A stretch of DNA of 64,000 nucleotides, taken from assembly GCA_024231955.1 (NCBI GenBank), contig JAAEPZ010000173.1, positions 84,892 through 148,891 on the forward strand. The letters run 5' to 3'. The DNA is from a bacterium. GTDB lineage: Bacteria; Krumholzibacteriota; Krumholzibacteriia; JACNKJ01. The notes under the pieces were generated by a model. The model ran no database searches. It had not been told where the DNA came from and saw only the letters and a list, made by a program, of their open reading frames with translations. The position numbers and the translations under genes are program-made. Below, piece by piece: positions 1-8,905 of the stretch. Position 1 is the stretch's first letter. Each line of letters opens with the position of its first letter.

Positions 1-1539
1 CAGAGGGCGACCAACGGCTGTCCGCACGCGATAGCGATCCACCAGGCCACTGACGGGATCCATCATCCCCTCGCTAGCGGGCACCAGGCGCTCACCATCG
101 CAGTGCGTCAACTCGGTACCCGAGCGGACTGCGATCTCCAGTTCACCGCCAAGCCCCTCGAGCCGCAGGCGATCCGGCAGGCTGACCAGCCGGGAGAGCG
201 GACCTTTGATCTGGCGCAGCAGACCAACCTTGAACCGGATGCTCGAACCGGCCTGCGGCGCATCCAGAGTGATATCCGCCCGCGGGGCTCTGGCATCATC
301 CAATGCCGGAAGGAAACCCGACGCATGGTATTGACCGTTCACCAGGAGCGATCGGGTCAGATAGGGTTTGATCTCGTAATCGCGGTAGTCGCCGGCGTTG
401 CCCGACAACCCCTCCTCGGCCGCACGGGCGATGTTGAACATCTCGCGCGCCGAAACGAAGTGCAGCCGGAAATTCCCGCCGTCGTTGAACTCCTTGCACA
501 GCGTTTCGTACATGGCCTTCGCGCCATCGCCGAGTAGAGCATCCCTGTGGCGCTCGGGGGCGCCATGAGTATGGACCTTGACAAACAGCCACTCGGGTCG
601 ACCCGCCACGTGGATCCCCTCATTCACCCAATTCCGCACCCGCTCGGGGGTGCCGGGCCCCTCACCCGTCACATCGGCATCCTCCACCGAGAACCAGGGG
701 AAGCCGCTCTTGCGCCTCAATCCAATCGGACCCATGAGAATAGGCAACCCGGTGTTGGGGTTGAGCCCGCGACGATCCGCGGTCTGGGCGGTCATCAGCG
801 ACCCGATATCGTAGCTCTTGGCCACATGCGGATCATCCAGTGCCCGGTAGAGGCAGTTGACCATTTGCGGTTGCGATTCGTGAAGACTCGGAAAAGTGAA
901 GTCGGCATAGCATCCGCACTCCTGCAGGATCGTCAGTTCATCGTTGACGCCGCAGTACTCGGGGCGGGAGTTGTCCAGCGCCCAGTTGCCGTGGATGAAT
1001 CCGAACTGCCTGCCGACGGTTCCGCCCTGAACCCGAAACACGCCATAGCTCTCGAACAGCTCCAGGGTGGTATCCAGCAGCGCGCGCAGACTTGTGCTGT
1101 CGTCGTTCTCGTGGTGCAGATGCAGCTCGACCTCACCCACCTCCTGCCAGTCCATCTCGGCCAGTTCCATAAGAAACTCATGCGAGTAGTAATGGGGCGG
1201 GAAGAAGAACGAATGCTGAGGGTGCCGCCCATCGGCATCCTTGAAACTGCGCGCCAGCGGCGGATAGAGATCGCGCCAGGCGTTGAAGCGCTCCTGCGAA
1301 ACATCGGGTGTGGCATTCTTGGTGCCCGGTTCGAAATGGTCCGCGAAACAGAACATGACATCGCGACAGGTGCCCGGGGCCACCGGCGGCAGTTTGCCGT
1401 CCAATTGCAGACGGCGACGCACCCAGGAGCGCAACCAGATATCAAAGCGGTAGGTTTGCGCCTTGCGCCGGAACAGCAGACCATAGATAAGGATGCCGAT
1501 GCGTGCGGCCGTCTCCAGGCAGAATTGCTTAAGCATCAT
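1..1539 (-). CDS. Polysaccharide deacetylase-like (NodB-fold) protein, 3' end cut off
   Basis: The frame reads without a stop from an ATG at 1539 (a second ATG follows at 1536) to the window edge, so at least 513 residues are present and the C-terminus lies outside. The N-terminal part carries FCFADHFEP (near residue 55), HSFFFPPHYY, ELHLHHENDD and FIHGNWALDNS, a pattern of acidic and histidine residues seen in polysaccharide deacetylase-type (beta/alpha)7 barrels. A later HTHGAPERH may supply further metal or catalytic residues. It starts inside the end of the upstream glycosyltransferase gene (about 11 bases overlap), so it belongs to the same operon as the epimerase, lyase and two transferases. 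I infer removal of acyl groups from, or cleavage of, the surface polysaccharide. The family call rests on motif resemblance only. Confidence 0.7.
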   Translation of the reverse strand, partial: MMLKQFCLETAARIGILIYGLLFRRKAQTYRFDIWLRSWVRRRLQLDGKLPPVAPGTCRDVMFCFADHFEPGTKNATPDVSQERFNAWRDLYPPLARSFKDADGRHPQHSFFFPPHYYSHEFLMELAEMDWQEVGEVELHLHHENDDSTSLRALLDTTLELFESYGVFRVQGGTVGRQFGFIHGNWALDNSRPEYCGVNDELTILQECGCYADFTFPSLHESQPQMVNCLYRALDDPHVAKSYDIGSLMTAQTADRRGLNPNTGLPILMGPIGLRRKSGFPWFSVEDADVTGEGPGTPERVRNWVNEGIHVAGRPEWLFVKVHTHGAPERHRDALLGDGAKAMYETLCKEFNDGGNFRLHFVSAREMFNIARAAEEGLSGNAGDYRDYEIKPYLTRSLLVNGQYHASGFLPALDDARAPRADITLDAPQAGSSIRFKVGLLRQIKGPLSRLVSLPDRLRLEGLGGELEIAVRSGTELTHCDGERLVPASEGMMDPVSGLVDRYRVRTAVGRPL

Positions 1540-2737
1540 CGCATCCCGCGTCATCGTCGGGGAAAGGTGATGCCAAACCCAGCACGAAGAAGATTCTGTT
1601 CAGATTGGCCTGCCAGGTAAACTCCCGCCACATTCTGACAACCGCATTCCTGGCCATTCGCGATCGGGATTCCTCATCACGGAGCAGCTCGATCAAAACA
1701 TCGCCCAGGGTATCGCTCCCCTCGGCCGCCGTGCTGTAGTTCCCGAAAAGCCGACCACTGACATTGTCTTCGATGACATCCTCCAGAGGGGGCAACTTGG
1801 GGGCGAGCACCGGCTTGGTCAGGCTCATGTACTCAAAAACCTTCATGGGCGAGCCGTAATCGTTGGAATGGGGCATCACGCAGATGTCCATGGCTGCAAT
1901 CCACGCCGGGAGGCCGGCATGTTCGATATTGCCCGGCAGACAAGCAAGGTCCTCAAGACCCTCATCCTTGATCATGGCCATGATCCGATCACGCTCGGGA
2001 CCATCCCCAACCAGCAGCAACGCAGTGGGACAGCCGGAATTCCGCGCACGGGCTGCGGCGGCGACAAGACGGTCGAGACCATGCCAGGGCCAGAAACCGC
2101 CGACGAAACCCGTCACGGGGACATCGCCAAAGGTGGCCGGCATTTCGGCGGGTATGATGTCGGCAGCCTGACTCAGCCAGGTGCGAGACACGGCGTTGGG
2201 GGTCAGCACGATCCGCTTCGGCGCAACGCCACGATCCAGCAGACGCTCGCTGAGACGGCTGGATACCGAGGCCAGCACCGCGGCCCGCCCGAAGATCTTC
2301 CGTTCGAGGCGGCGGGCAGACGCCATGAGCAGTCGGCTGCGGCGGCGAACGAGGGGATCGTCACAGGTATAGTTGACCTCGATCACATGGGGAACCCCCA
2401 GGCGCAAGGCCAGATTGCTGCCGGCGGCGCCGAAGAAGGCGTAGCGCTCATAGATCAGATCGGGCTTGAACTCCGCAACCGCCGTCGCAAGCCTGCCGAT
2501 CAGACGGCGGTCGTAAGCCATCTCGGCAAATTCGAAAAGCACTTCAGGCGCACTCTTGGCAAAGAGGGAGACTATACTCGAGACGGTGCTCTCCTGAACC
2601 GGAGCATAGGGGTCGATACCGGGGGGGCCGACAACAAGAACCTCATGCCCGGCGTCGCGCATGGCATCGACAATGCCGCGAATATGAACCCGCTCGACAC
2701 TCTTGGCCTGGGTCCGATGCAGATAGAGAATCTTCAC
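1529..2737 (-). CDS. Glycosyltransferase family 4 (GT-B fold)
   Basis: This 402-residue protein has the usual two-domain GT4 layout. The N-terminal acceptor domain opens with MKILYLHRTQ and a glycan-binding-like HIRGIVDAMRDAGHEV. The C-terminal nucleotide-sugar domain holds FVGGFWPWHGLDRL, LLLVGDGPERD and KVFEYMSLTKPVLAP, where the E-x7-E-type donor-binding segment lies. No membrane segment or signal peptide is evident, so it should act at the cytoplasmic face of the inner membrane, adding a sugar to a lipid-linked repeat unit. The start overlaps the stop of the upstream transferase by four bases (ATGA), indicating translational coupling. Donor and acceptor cannot be told from sequence. Confidence 0.9.
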   Translation of the reverse strand: MKILYLHRTQAKSVERVHIRGIVDAMRDAGHEVLVVGPPGIDPYAPVQESTVSSIVSLFAKSAPEVLFEFAEMAYDRRLIGRLATAVAEFKPDLIYERYAFFGAAGSNLALRLGVPHVIEVNYTCDDPLVRRRSRLLMASARRLERKIFGRAAVLASVSSRLSERLLDRGVAPKRIVLTPNAVSRTWLSQAADIIPAEMPATFGDVPVTGFVGGFWPWHGLDRLVAAAARARNSGCPTALLLVGDGPERDRIMAMIKDEGLEDLACLPGNIEHAGLPAWIAAMDICVMPHSNDYGSPMKVFEYMSLTKPVLAPKLPPLEDVIEDNVSGRLFGNYSTAAEGSDTLGDVLIELLRDEESRSRMARNAVVRMWREFTWQANLNRIFFVLGLASPFPDDDAGCDDA

Positions 2738-3960
2738 TGCACACCCCCCTGCCGGTTCGCTACGATTCGCTCGATAATGGCGGACATATCGTCCGCGACA
2801 GCTTCCCAGTCGCGGCTTGCAGCCTCGGCGGCCGCAGCATCGAAGGGGAAGCCGGCAAGCATGGTGCGCATGGCGCCGGTGAGGAGTGGTTGCTCCTCGG
2901 GGGGTATCAGAATGCCGGTTTCGCCATCACGGACTATCTCGGGGATGCCACCCACGCGGGAGGCGATAACCGGCCGCTCACAGGCCAGCGCCTCCACCAG
3001 CACGTTGGGGTAACCCTCCATGACGCTGGGCAACACCAGGCAGTCGGCCGCGCCGAGCCAGGCGGGTATGCCGTCGTGATCGACCGGCGGGAGCAGGGTG
3101 ATTCCGGAATCCGCCCCCAGCGCGCCAATCCGGTCGGCGACCTCCTGTCGCAGTTCACCGTCGCCGATCATAACCAGCCGCGCCTGTCGGCGCAGGTCAT
3201 CCGGCAGAGCGGTGAACGCCTCGATCAGATTGAAGACCCCCTTGATCTTACGCATCGAACCGATGAAAAGGAAGATGAACGGATCGGGTTCGAGATTCAA
3301 CTCCGAGCGGCAGGCGGCCCTGTCCCGGGGATGGAAACGGGTGCTGTCGATGCCGTTGGACACGACGGTAATCCGATCCGGCGCCAGGCCGAGTGCAATC
3401 ATCTTGTTTCTGAGCGCACGGCTCACCGCCACGACATGATCCGCACCGCGCAGGGCGGCCAGAGTATGCTTGCGACGGGACGCCTCATCGGTGAACACAT
3501 TGACGTCTGAACCACGCACTTTGATTATGAGGGGAATCCCGTATCTCCTGGCCAGACGCCAGGCCGCCCAGCCGTCCGGGAAGGCATAGTGGGCCACGAT
3601 GAAATCGGGTTTGTGCTCCCGCCGCAACCGTTCGAAGACACCTGTGATACCCAGCTTGAGCAGCAAGCCATAGCTGGAGCGGAGTATGCGCGGGATCACG
3701 ACATGCCGGGGGTACTCAATAGTGAAACCGTTGATGTCAGCCTGACTGGGAACGACATGATGAGCAAACCGGGGGCGATTGCGCATGAACGCCGGCACCC
3801 AGGGCAAGGGGGAGATAGCACGAAGATCGTAACGCTTCAATAAGCGTAACGTCTCCTGCCATACGAACATACCTCTGGTCCGTTCAACCGGATTAGGCAG
3901 CAGGTTCGTGATAATCACCCCTTTGCGTTTTTCACTCATTCCAGTGGGTCCGGCACGCAC
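2734..3960 (-). CDS. Glycosyltransferase family 4 (GT-B fold)
   Basis: The protein has up to 408 residues. A GTG at 3960 gives the longest form, and an internal ATG at 3939 (MSEKRKGV) is an equally likely start. Recognisable parts are DFIVAHYAFPDGWAAWRLAR, VRGSDVNVF, HVVAVSRALRNKM and VVSNGIDSTRFHP in the first half. The second half has FLFIGSMRKIKGVFNLIEAF, RLVMIGDGELR and the donor-site signature EGYPNVLVEALACERPVIAS followed by VGGIPEIVRDGETG, all typical of GT4. It is a cytoplasmic or peripheral enzyme of polysaccharide repeat-unit assembly. It lies between the heparinase-like lyase gene (64 bases away) and another GT4 gene that overlaps its stop. Sugar specificity is unknown. Confidence 0.92.
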   Translation of the reverse strand: MRAGPTGMSEKRKGVIITNLLPNPVERTRGMFVWQETLRLLKRYDLRAISPLPWVPAFMRNRPRFAHHVVPSQADINGFTIEYPRHVVIPRILRSSYGLLLKLGITGVFERLRREHKPDFIVAHYAFPDGWAAWRLARRYGIPLIIKVRGSDVNVFTDEASRRKHTLAALRGADHVVAVSRALRNKMIALGLAPDRITVVSNGIDSTRFHPRDRAACRSELNLEPDPFIFLFIGSMRKIKGVFNLIEAFTALPDDLRRQARLVMIGDGELRQEVADRIGALGADSGITLLPPVDHDGIPAWLGAADCLVLPSVMEGYPNVLVEALACERPVIASRVGGIPEIVRDGETGILIPPEEQPLLTGAMRTMLAGFPFDAAAAEAASRDWEAVADDMSAIIERIVANRQGGVQ

Positions 3961-4023
3961 ATCTCCGTATCGCGCAAGCCCCTCCCTCCCGGGTTCGGCC
4001 CCTGATGGGCTCTTTCATATTGC

Positions 4024-6174
4024 TTAATCATGCGGCATCGCTTCCGCCTGAATCCAGGGGAGGTCGATTACTCTGTTTTCGTCCGCTTCTCCGAACATCT
4101 CCAGTACAATTTTCCCGACATCCCCACTTAAACGACTTTCAGTTAATGAGAAAGATGATCTGGGGTCGGCCAAAACCGTCACGAAAAGCCACGGCGGAGC
4201 AGTCTGCCCAGCCAAAGCAAGCTGCCAGACGGGCTCTTTTCTGTCGTAGTCATCCGAGAACCAACCGGGTTTATCCCTTGTTTCCAAGGCCTCGGGGCCG
4301 TAAAAGTGACCGATCAGAACAGGATCCGCCACCGAAGAGACCGTCAGACGACGGCAGGTCATCCCCTTCATGCCGGTCGTGGTGGTGCCGGTTTTGTCCC
4401 AGTTCGGTTCACAGCCCGGCGCACAGAGCCACTGCTGACTCAGATGCAGCAACTCGGGTCCGGTGTCTGAGGTCTGAACCGAATCCATGATTACGACAAT
4501 CCCCTCGCGGAGCATCGTCACGCGGCGGGTAACCGTCAATGGTTCATTACCCGGTCCCCGATCTCCGTGACGAACAGCCTCCCAGAAATACCCCGATCCG
4601 GCGCAGCCGCTGTCCCTGAGTTCCGCTGACCCTTTTCGGTTCCAACCGAAACGGTCCGGAGCGGCGTGCGGCTCGGCGGAATCCTGCTTGTTCACACGGA
4701 GGATATTGTGCGCCAACCCGCCACGGAAGTGATCGCGAATGTCCTGGGAGCCATTGTAGAGGCAGGTGCCGGCATCCACCAGAACTGGATGACCACCGTA
4801 CGAAACGGTCAGGGCGAGTTGATCCAGGTGACTGTGTCCGCCACCACCACGCCCCATGGGTCCGGACTTGAAAACGAGATGCCCGGAGGGGATACCCGTA
4901 TCGCAGCGCTCACCGAAACGGGCCGAGTGCCATCCGGCCATATGGAAGTTCTCCAGAGCGGGCAGGTCTCCCGGGCAGCATTCCGGCATCGGTACCGGGC
5001 CGGCCAGCCAGAGCGCTTCGCCATTAAGTGTCTGGGCGGGTTTGCCGAGATTCTGCACTCCGAGCAGGTGGAAGCCAAGCGCAAGCAAACCACCCACATC
5101 GCGACGGGATCGATTGTCGAGGCGAATGATACGTCCGGCATCGTCGTCACCCAGGGAGACCAGTTGCAGATCCGGACCATACAGCGCGGCCAACGGACGG
5201 AACATGGATCGCATTGTCTCAAGCCAGGTGTCGGAGGCATCATCACCTGCTGCGCGTCCCCAGAGGTGAGCCTGCAGATAGAATTCGAGCACGAAGCGGT
5301 GATATTCGACCGCCTGTTCCGCCAACACGCCGTCACGCAACACCTGCAGCGGCAGTTCGCGGTGCAGTATTCTGAGCCCCCGCTCCCTCCAGGCTGCCGA
5401 ATCGGGAAACACCGGCAGAGCCGATCCCAGGGCATAGAGTGCCGCGGCCTCACCCACGAGATGGTTGTTGGCTATCTCCTTCTCGGACAGATGCTCCGCC
5501 AGAAAGCGCCCGTTTTCCAGAAGTGAGGCCGTGAGCAGCAGAGCGGTTTCGTCATCGAGATGTTCGGCGGGCAATAGCTGCCAGGTCCAGAGCAGGGAGA
5601 AGATCCGCAGAGCGGACTCCAGCCCGGCGATCCAATGGGGACCCCACCCCACCGGGTTCGCATCCCGGAAGTGTGCAAGGAGAAGCAGTGCCTGGCGGGC
5701 CGATTCGGCGTCGCTCTGCAGACGGGCATGCGCGGCCAGGGCGGGAGCGGCCTGAAGGCGACCCAGCTCCCAGAGCAGACGGATGTCCCCGTGGGCCAGA
5801 AAGTCGGCGTGATCATAGACTTTGGCGGGCAACAGCGGCCACGAACCGCCACCGGGCGTCGCCAGCCAATCCGGCAGAAGATCCTGCTCCAGATGATGGT
5901 CAAAAAACGGCTGCCGCCCGGCATTGATGTCTGCTGCTATCGTACTCAAACCCAGATCGGCGGCGGGATTGGCGGTCAAGGCCGCCAGAGCGTCGGTATC
6001 GTGGATTGGGCGAAACGCCCCGCGCAGGGATTCTGCATTAGGGCGTTGGTCGTCCAGGTATTCCGACGTCAGCACACCGGCCAGCAAAGCGGCCGGAGTC
6101 GGGGAAGCTCCCGGCATGGCCAGCCTCCCCTGCAATCGCCGCCATGTGCGGCGCAAACGTCCGATCCCCAGCAT
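4024..6174 (-). CDS. Heparinase II/III-family polysaccharide lyase-like protein
   Basis: This 716-residue protein has the two-part layout of heparinase II/III-like enzymes. An alpha-helical toroid covers roughly residues 100-400, with NNHLVGEAAALYALG and LAEQAVEYHRFVLEFY. A beta-sheet domain begins near residue 445 with GGGHSHLDQLALTVSYGG, followed by HPVLVDAGTCLY and GGLAHNILRVN. The His/Tyr-rich motifs are those expected at the uronate-lyase active site. No clear signal peptide is visible, which is common for copies encoded inside exopolysaccharide clusters. Its ATG shares its first base with the end of the epimerase gene, so the two are co-translated. Its likely role is trimming or editing the polysaccharide. 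The substrate is unknown, and a non-catalytic role is possible. Confidence 0.88.
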   Translation of the reverse strand: MLGIGRLRRTWRRLQGRLAMPGASPTPAALLAGVLTSEYLDDQRPNAESLRGAFRPIHDTDALAALTANPAADLGLSTIAADINAGRQPFFDHHLEQDLLPDWLATPGGGSWPLLPAKVYDHADFLAHGDIRLLWELGRLQAAPALAAHARLQSDAESARQALLLLAHFRDANPVGWGPHWIAGLESALRIFSLLWTWQLLPAEHLDDETALLLTASLLENGRFLAEHLSEKEIANNHLVGEAAALYALGSALPVFPDSAAWRERGLRILHRELPLQVLRDGVLAEQAVEYHRFVLEFYLQAHLWGRAAGDDASDTWLETMRSMFRPLAALYGPDLQLVSLGDDDAGRIIRLDNRSRRDVGGLLALGFHLLGVQNLGKPAQTLNGEALWLAGPVPMPECCPGDLPALENFHMAGWHSARFGERCDTGIPSGHLVFKSGPMGRGGGGHSHLDQLALTVSYGGHPVLVDAGTCLYNGSQDIRDHFRGGLAHNILRVNKQDSAEPHAAPDRFGWNRKGSAELRDSGCAGSGYFWEAVRHGDRGPGNEPLTVTRRVTMLREGIVVIMDSVQTSDTGPELLHLSQQWLCAPGCEPNWDKTGTTTTGMKGMTCRRLTVSSVADPVLIGHFYGPEALETRDKPGWFSDDYDRKEPVWQLALAGQTAPPWLFVTVLADPRSSFSLTESRLSGDVGKIVLEMFGEADENRVIDLPWIQAEAMPHD

Positions 6175-7334
6175 CAGTCACTCACGGAGAAAGGTTCGGG
6201 GAGAGTCTCACCCAGGAAATGGTGAGCCAGACGTGCTTCGATCCGATGCGATGCATGTCCGTCACCGTAGGGGTTGACCGAGTTGGCCATGGCGGCATGC
6301 TTCTCGGGGCTCTCGAGAAGTTCGGTCAGTTCGCTGGTGATCGTCTCGAACTTGGTGCCGACCAGGCTGACCGTGCCCGCGCGCAGCGCTTCCGGACGTT
6401 CGGTGACCTCACGCAGAACCAGCACCGGCACGCCGAGGCTGGGCGCCTCCTCCTGAATGCCGCCGCTATCTGTGACGATGACGTGAGCGTGCTTCATCAG
6501 CCACACAAACGGCGCGTAGTCCAACGGCGCGGTGAGGGTGACATTGTCGAGGTTCCCGAGGATCTCCTCGGCCGGACCCTTGACGTTGGGATTGGGATGC
6601 ACGGGGTAGATGAGATGGCTGTCGGGGTGGGCCTTCATGACGCCGGCCAGAGCCTTGAAGGCCGTCGCCAGGGGCGCGCCAAACGATTCGCGGCGATGAG
6701 CCGTCAGCAGCACCAGCTTGCGGCCATCGTCCAGCGGGATATCGGGCAGCCCGGCGGGTTCCTCTTCGTGGGCGGCTATAGTGAGCAGGGCATCAATGAC
6801 GGTATTGCCGGTAACCAGGATCTTGTCGCTGTTCACGCTCTCACCCCGGAGATTCCAGGCGGAGCGGGAGGTGGGCGAGAAGTGCAGCTCGGTGAGCACA
6901 CCGGTCAGTCGGCGGTTGATCTCCTCGGGGAAGGGGCTGTAGCGCTGACCCGTACGGAGACCCGCCTCAACATGACCGACGGGAATCTTGAGATAGAAAG
7001 CGGCCAGGGAACCGACAAATGAGGTGGAGGTATCGCCGTGGACCAGCACCATATCGGGTTTGCACTCCTCGAAGACCTTTTCGAGTCCGGAGAGCACCTT
7101 GCCGGTGATATCGAAGAGATTCTGGCCGGAACGCATGACGTCGAGATCGAAGTCCGGTTTGATATCGAAGAGTCGGAATACCTGATCCAGAAGCTCACGA
7201 TGCTGGGCCGTGGCCACGACGATGGTCTCCCAGCGGCCCGGATTGGCCTTCAGCTCGCGGATAACCGGCGCCATCTTGATCGCCTCGGGACGGGTTCCGA
7301 CAACAACGGCGATTTTGGTTTTGGCTGGACTCAT
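6174..7334 (-). CDS. wecB: UDP-N-acetylglucosamine 2-epimerase (non-hydrolysing)
   Basis: The 386-residue product has the normal length and motifs of non-hydrolysing UDP-GlcNAc 2-epimerases, which interconvert UDP-GlcNAc and UDP-ManNAc in the cytoplasm. Visible signatures are VVGTRPEAIKMAPVIRELK at the N-terminus, VHGDTSTSFVGSLAAFY, GHVEAGLRTG with PFPEEINRR, LLTAHRRESFG and VTDSGGIQEEAPSLGVPVLV. The last is the C-terminal nucleotide-binding site. The gene heads the minus-strand block that continues with the lyase, two glycosyltransferases and the deacetylase-like protein, so ManNAc or a derivative is probably a sugar of this polysaccharide. It is transcribed divergently from the membrane protein at 7477, and the 142-base spacer must hold both promoters. 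Confidence 0.95.
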   Translation of the reverse strand: MSPAKTKIAVVVGTRPEAIKMAPVIRELKANPGRWETIVVATAQHRELLDQVFRLFDIKPDFDLDVMRSGQNLFDITGKVLSGLEKVFEECKPDMVLVHGDTSTSFVGSLAAFYLKIPVGHVEAGLRTGQRYSPFPEEINRRLTGVLTELHFSPTSRSAWNLRGESVNSDKILVTGNTVIDALLTIAAHEEEPAGLPDIPLDDGRKLVLLTAHRRESFGAPLATAFKALAGVMKAHPDSHLIYPVHPNPNVKGPAEEILGNLDNVTLTAPLDYAPFVWLMKHAHVIVTDSGGIQEEAPSLGVPVLVLREVTERPEALRAGTVSLVGTKFETITSELTELLESPEKHAAMANSVNPYGDGHASHRIEARLAHHFLGETLPEPFSVSD

Positions 7335-7476
7335 GATTACCTCTTCCGGTTGGCTGGCAGCAATGGTGCGCTCAAATCTTCCCGTTTATATCAGGGTGAC
7401 GGACCGGCATCCATCAAAATACTTGGGTGACAATCACAAATGGTCTAGGCTGCGACTGTCAACCTGAAGGAGCGCT

Positions 7477-8379
7477 TTGCACAATCCGATCCAGAAAGTC
7501 AGCCTGCTCTACTATGAAGGATTAGCCAGCTTCACGTCATGGCGCAACTGGCTCCCCCTGCTCATGTTCTGGGCAATACAGGCCATATGTCTCACTTTTC
7601 TTACACACTTCTCCGACCTGCCTGGTGGGGATTGGCTGATCTCGTCGTTCAAGGGTGCATTCGGTCTTGATGCCCTCGAATATCCAGGCTTCTATCTGCT
7701 GCTGCCCGATCTGCACCAGCGTCTCTACATGGCGCTTGCCGGCACACTGGGAATTTTCATGCAGGGGGTGAGTCTTCTCTACCTGATGCAATGGCATACC
7801 AGGGGGCAGGTGACAAGGGAGCGGATCTGGATACGGGTGCTCAGACGCTGGCCGGGGTTGTTCGTGATCAACCTGATCAGTCTGGCGCTCTTTCTCGGAC
7901 CATTGATCGCGGTCAAGCACCTGTTGCTGCCGGTGATCGAAAGCGCATCGGCCGGTCGCGGGCTGTTCCTGGCCTGCTACGGCATCGGCTTCGTGGCGGA
8001 GATCCTCCTGGCCTATGCGGCCTTCCTGCTTCTGGCCTTCGACAGCGGTCTCAAGGCCTCCCTCGTCGCCAGCGTCAAGTTCGCGGCGCAGAACATCTGG
8101 GTAATGATCTGCCTGATCATGATCCCCTTCTTCCTGGCTCTGCCGCTGCAGTGGGTGGCCGCCGCTCGGGTGAGCATCATCACCAGGTTCAGGCCCGAGC
8201 TGATCTTCTATCTGCTGCTGCTCAACAGTCTGGTGATGGTGGCGATTCTGTTCATCCAGCTGTCGACGCTCGTGCGCTACTACGCCGAGGAGAAACTGCG
8301 CAAACCGTTCGCGGGTGAGTGGGACGACAAGGATCTGCCCGAGCGACGGGTATATGATCCCGGGTCGCCGGGACGATGA
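7477..8379 (+). CDS. Polytopic membrane protein of unknown function
   Basis: This 300-residue protein starts at a TTG at 7477, supported by a GAAGGAG ribosome-binding site at 7466-7472. About six hydrophobic stretches are visible, near residues 24-44, 85-108, 123-146, 160-188, 205-226 and 240-262, so it is an inner-membrane protein. The loops contain basic motifs such as RERIWIRVLRRWPG, and the tail is charged (RRVYDPGSPGR). I do not recognise a family. Long alternating helices with a short polar C-terminus recall DUF-type integral proteins rather than a transporter with known motifs. It is convergent with the DUF4231 gene, 38 bases away, and divergent from wecB, so no operon partner is apparent. 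Confidence 0.8.
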   Translation: MHNPIQKVSLLYYEGLASFTSWRNWLPLLMFWAIQAICLTFLTHFSDLPGGDWLISSFKGAFGLDALEYPGFYLLLPDLHQRLYMALAGTLGIFMQGVSLLYLMQWHTRGQVTRERIWIRVLRRWPGLFVINLISLALFLGPLIAVKHLLLPVIESASAGRGLFLACYGIGFVAEILLAYAAFLLLAFDSGLKASLVASVKFAAQNIWVMICLIMIPFFLALPLQWVAAARVSIITRFRPELIFYLLLLNSLVMVAILFIQLSTLVRYYAEEKLRKPFAGEWDDKDLPERRVYDPGSPGR

Positions 8380-8417
8380 GACTGAGCCCCCCCTAATCGC
8401 CATCACCAAAACCGGAA

Positions 8418-8873
8418 TTACCCGACCTTTGACTCCGCCTGCTCACCCTCATCCTTTTTGGTTTGGACCGACTCCCACATCGTATTCTCCTTGGAGATGA
8501 ATGACTCGATCCGCTTGACGAACAGCCCCTCTTTGTCCTCCGTATGGGCGTAGTCGTGCACCTCGGCATCGTAGTAGTATATCTCCTTCTTCAGCGTTTC
8601 GGCCGTGGTTCGGTAGTTGAGCCAGTTCTCCTGAAATTTGAAGGTCTTCAACCCGGTGGTGCTGATGGCCAGAATTACGGACACGACGACACTGACGAAC
8701 TGATACCGCTCGGGAGCAGTGGAGATCAATACCGGCAGAATGACCGCCAGAATGATGACGATCCACTGGAAGAAATTGTACAGCTTCTTGTAGCGGGCAG
8801 CGCGATTGTCATACCACTTGATCTGATCTTCATACCGCCGCTCCAGGTAGGTATCGAATTTATGTTGATCCAT
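8418..8873 (-). CDS. DUF4231 / SLATT-type two-helix membrane protein
   Basis: This 151-residue protein matches the compact DUF4231/SLATT layout. A charged N-terminal helix (YLERRYEDQIKWYDNRAARY) is followed by two transmembrane helices near residues 33-52 and 58-76. A cytosolic helical tail then carries the family pattern ENWLNYRTTAETLKKEIYYY and a late FISKENTMW. SLATT-type proteins are predicted pore-forming effectors of nucleotide-triggered bacterial conflict systems; that is published family-level prediction, not something seen here. The gene lies 32 bases downstream of the TIR gene on the same strand, so the two are probably one transcript. I infer that it is the membrane-damaging effector for a signal made by the TIR protein. 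Confidence 0.85.
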   Translation of the reverse strand: MDQHKFDTYLERRYEDQIKWYDNRAARYKKLYNFFQWIVIILAVILPVLISTAPERYQFVSVVVSVILAISTTGLKTFKFQENWLNYRTTAETLKKEIYYYDAEVHDYAHTEDKEGLFVKRIESFISKENTMWESVQTKKDEGEQAESKVG

Positions 8874-8905
8874 TACATCCTCTCAGATTGCGTTACCCAC
8901 TCGGA

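Noticed and set aside
547..1620. Long plus-strand frame of 357 codons over the deacetylase-like gene
   Set aside because: It is antisense to a frame with clear family motifs, and its product has no recognisable domain or start site.
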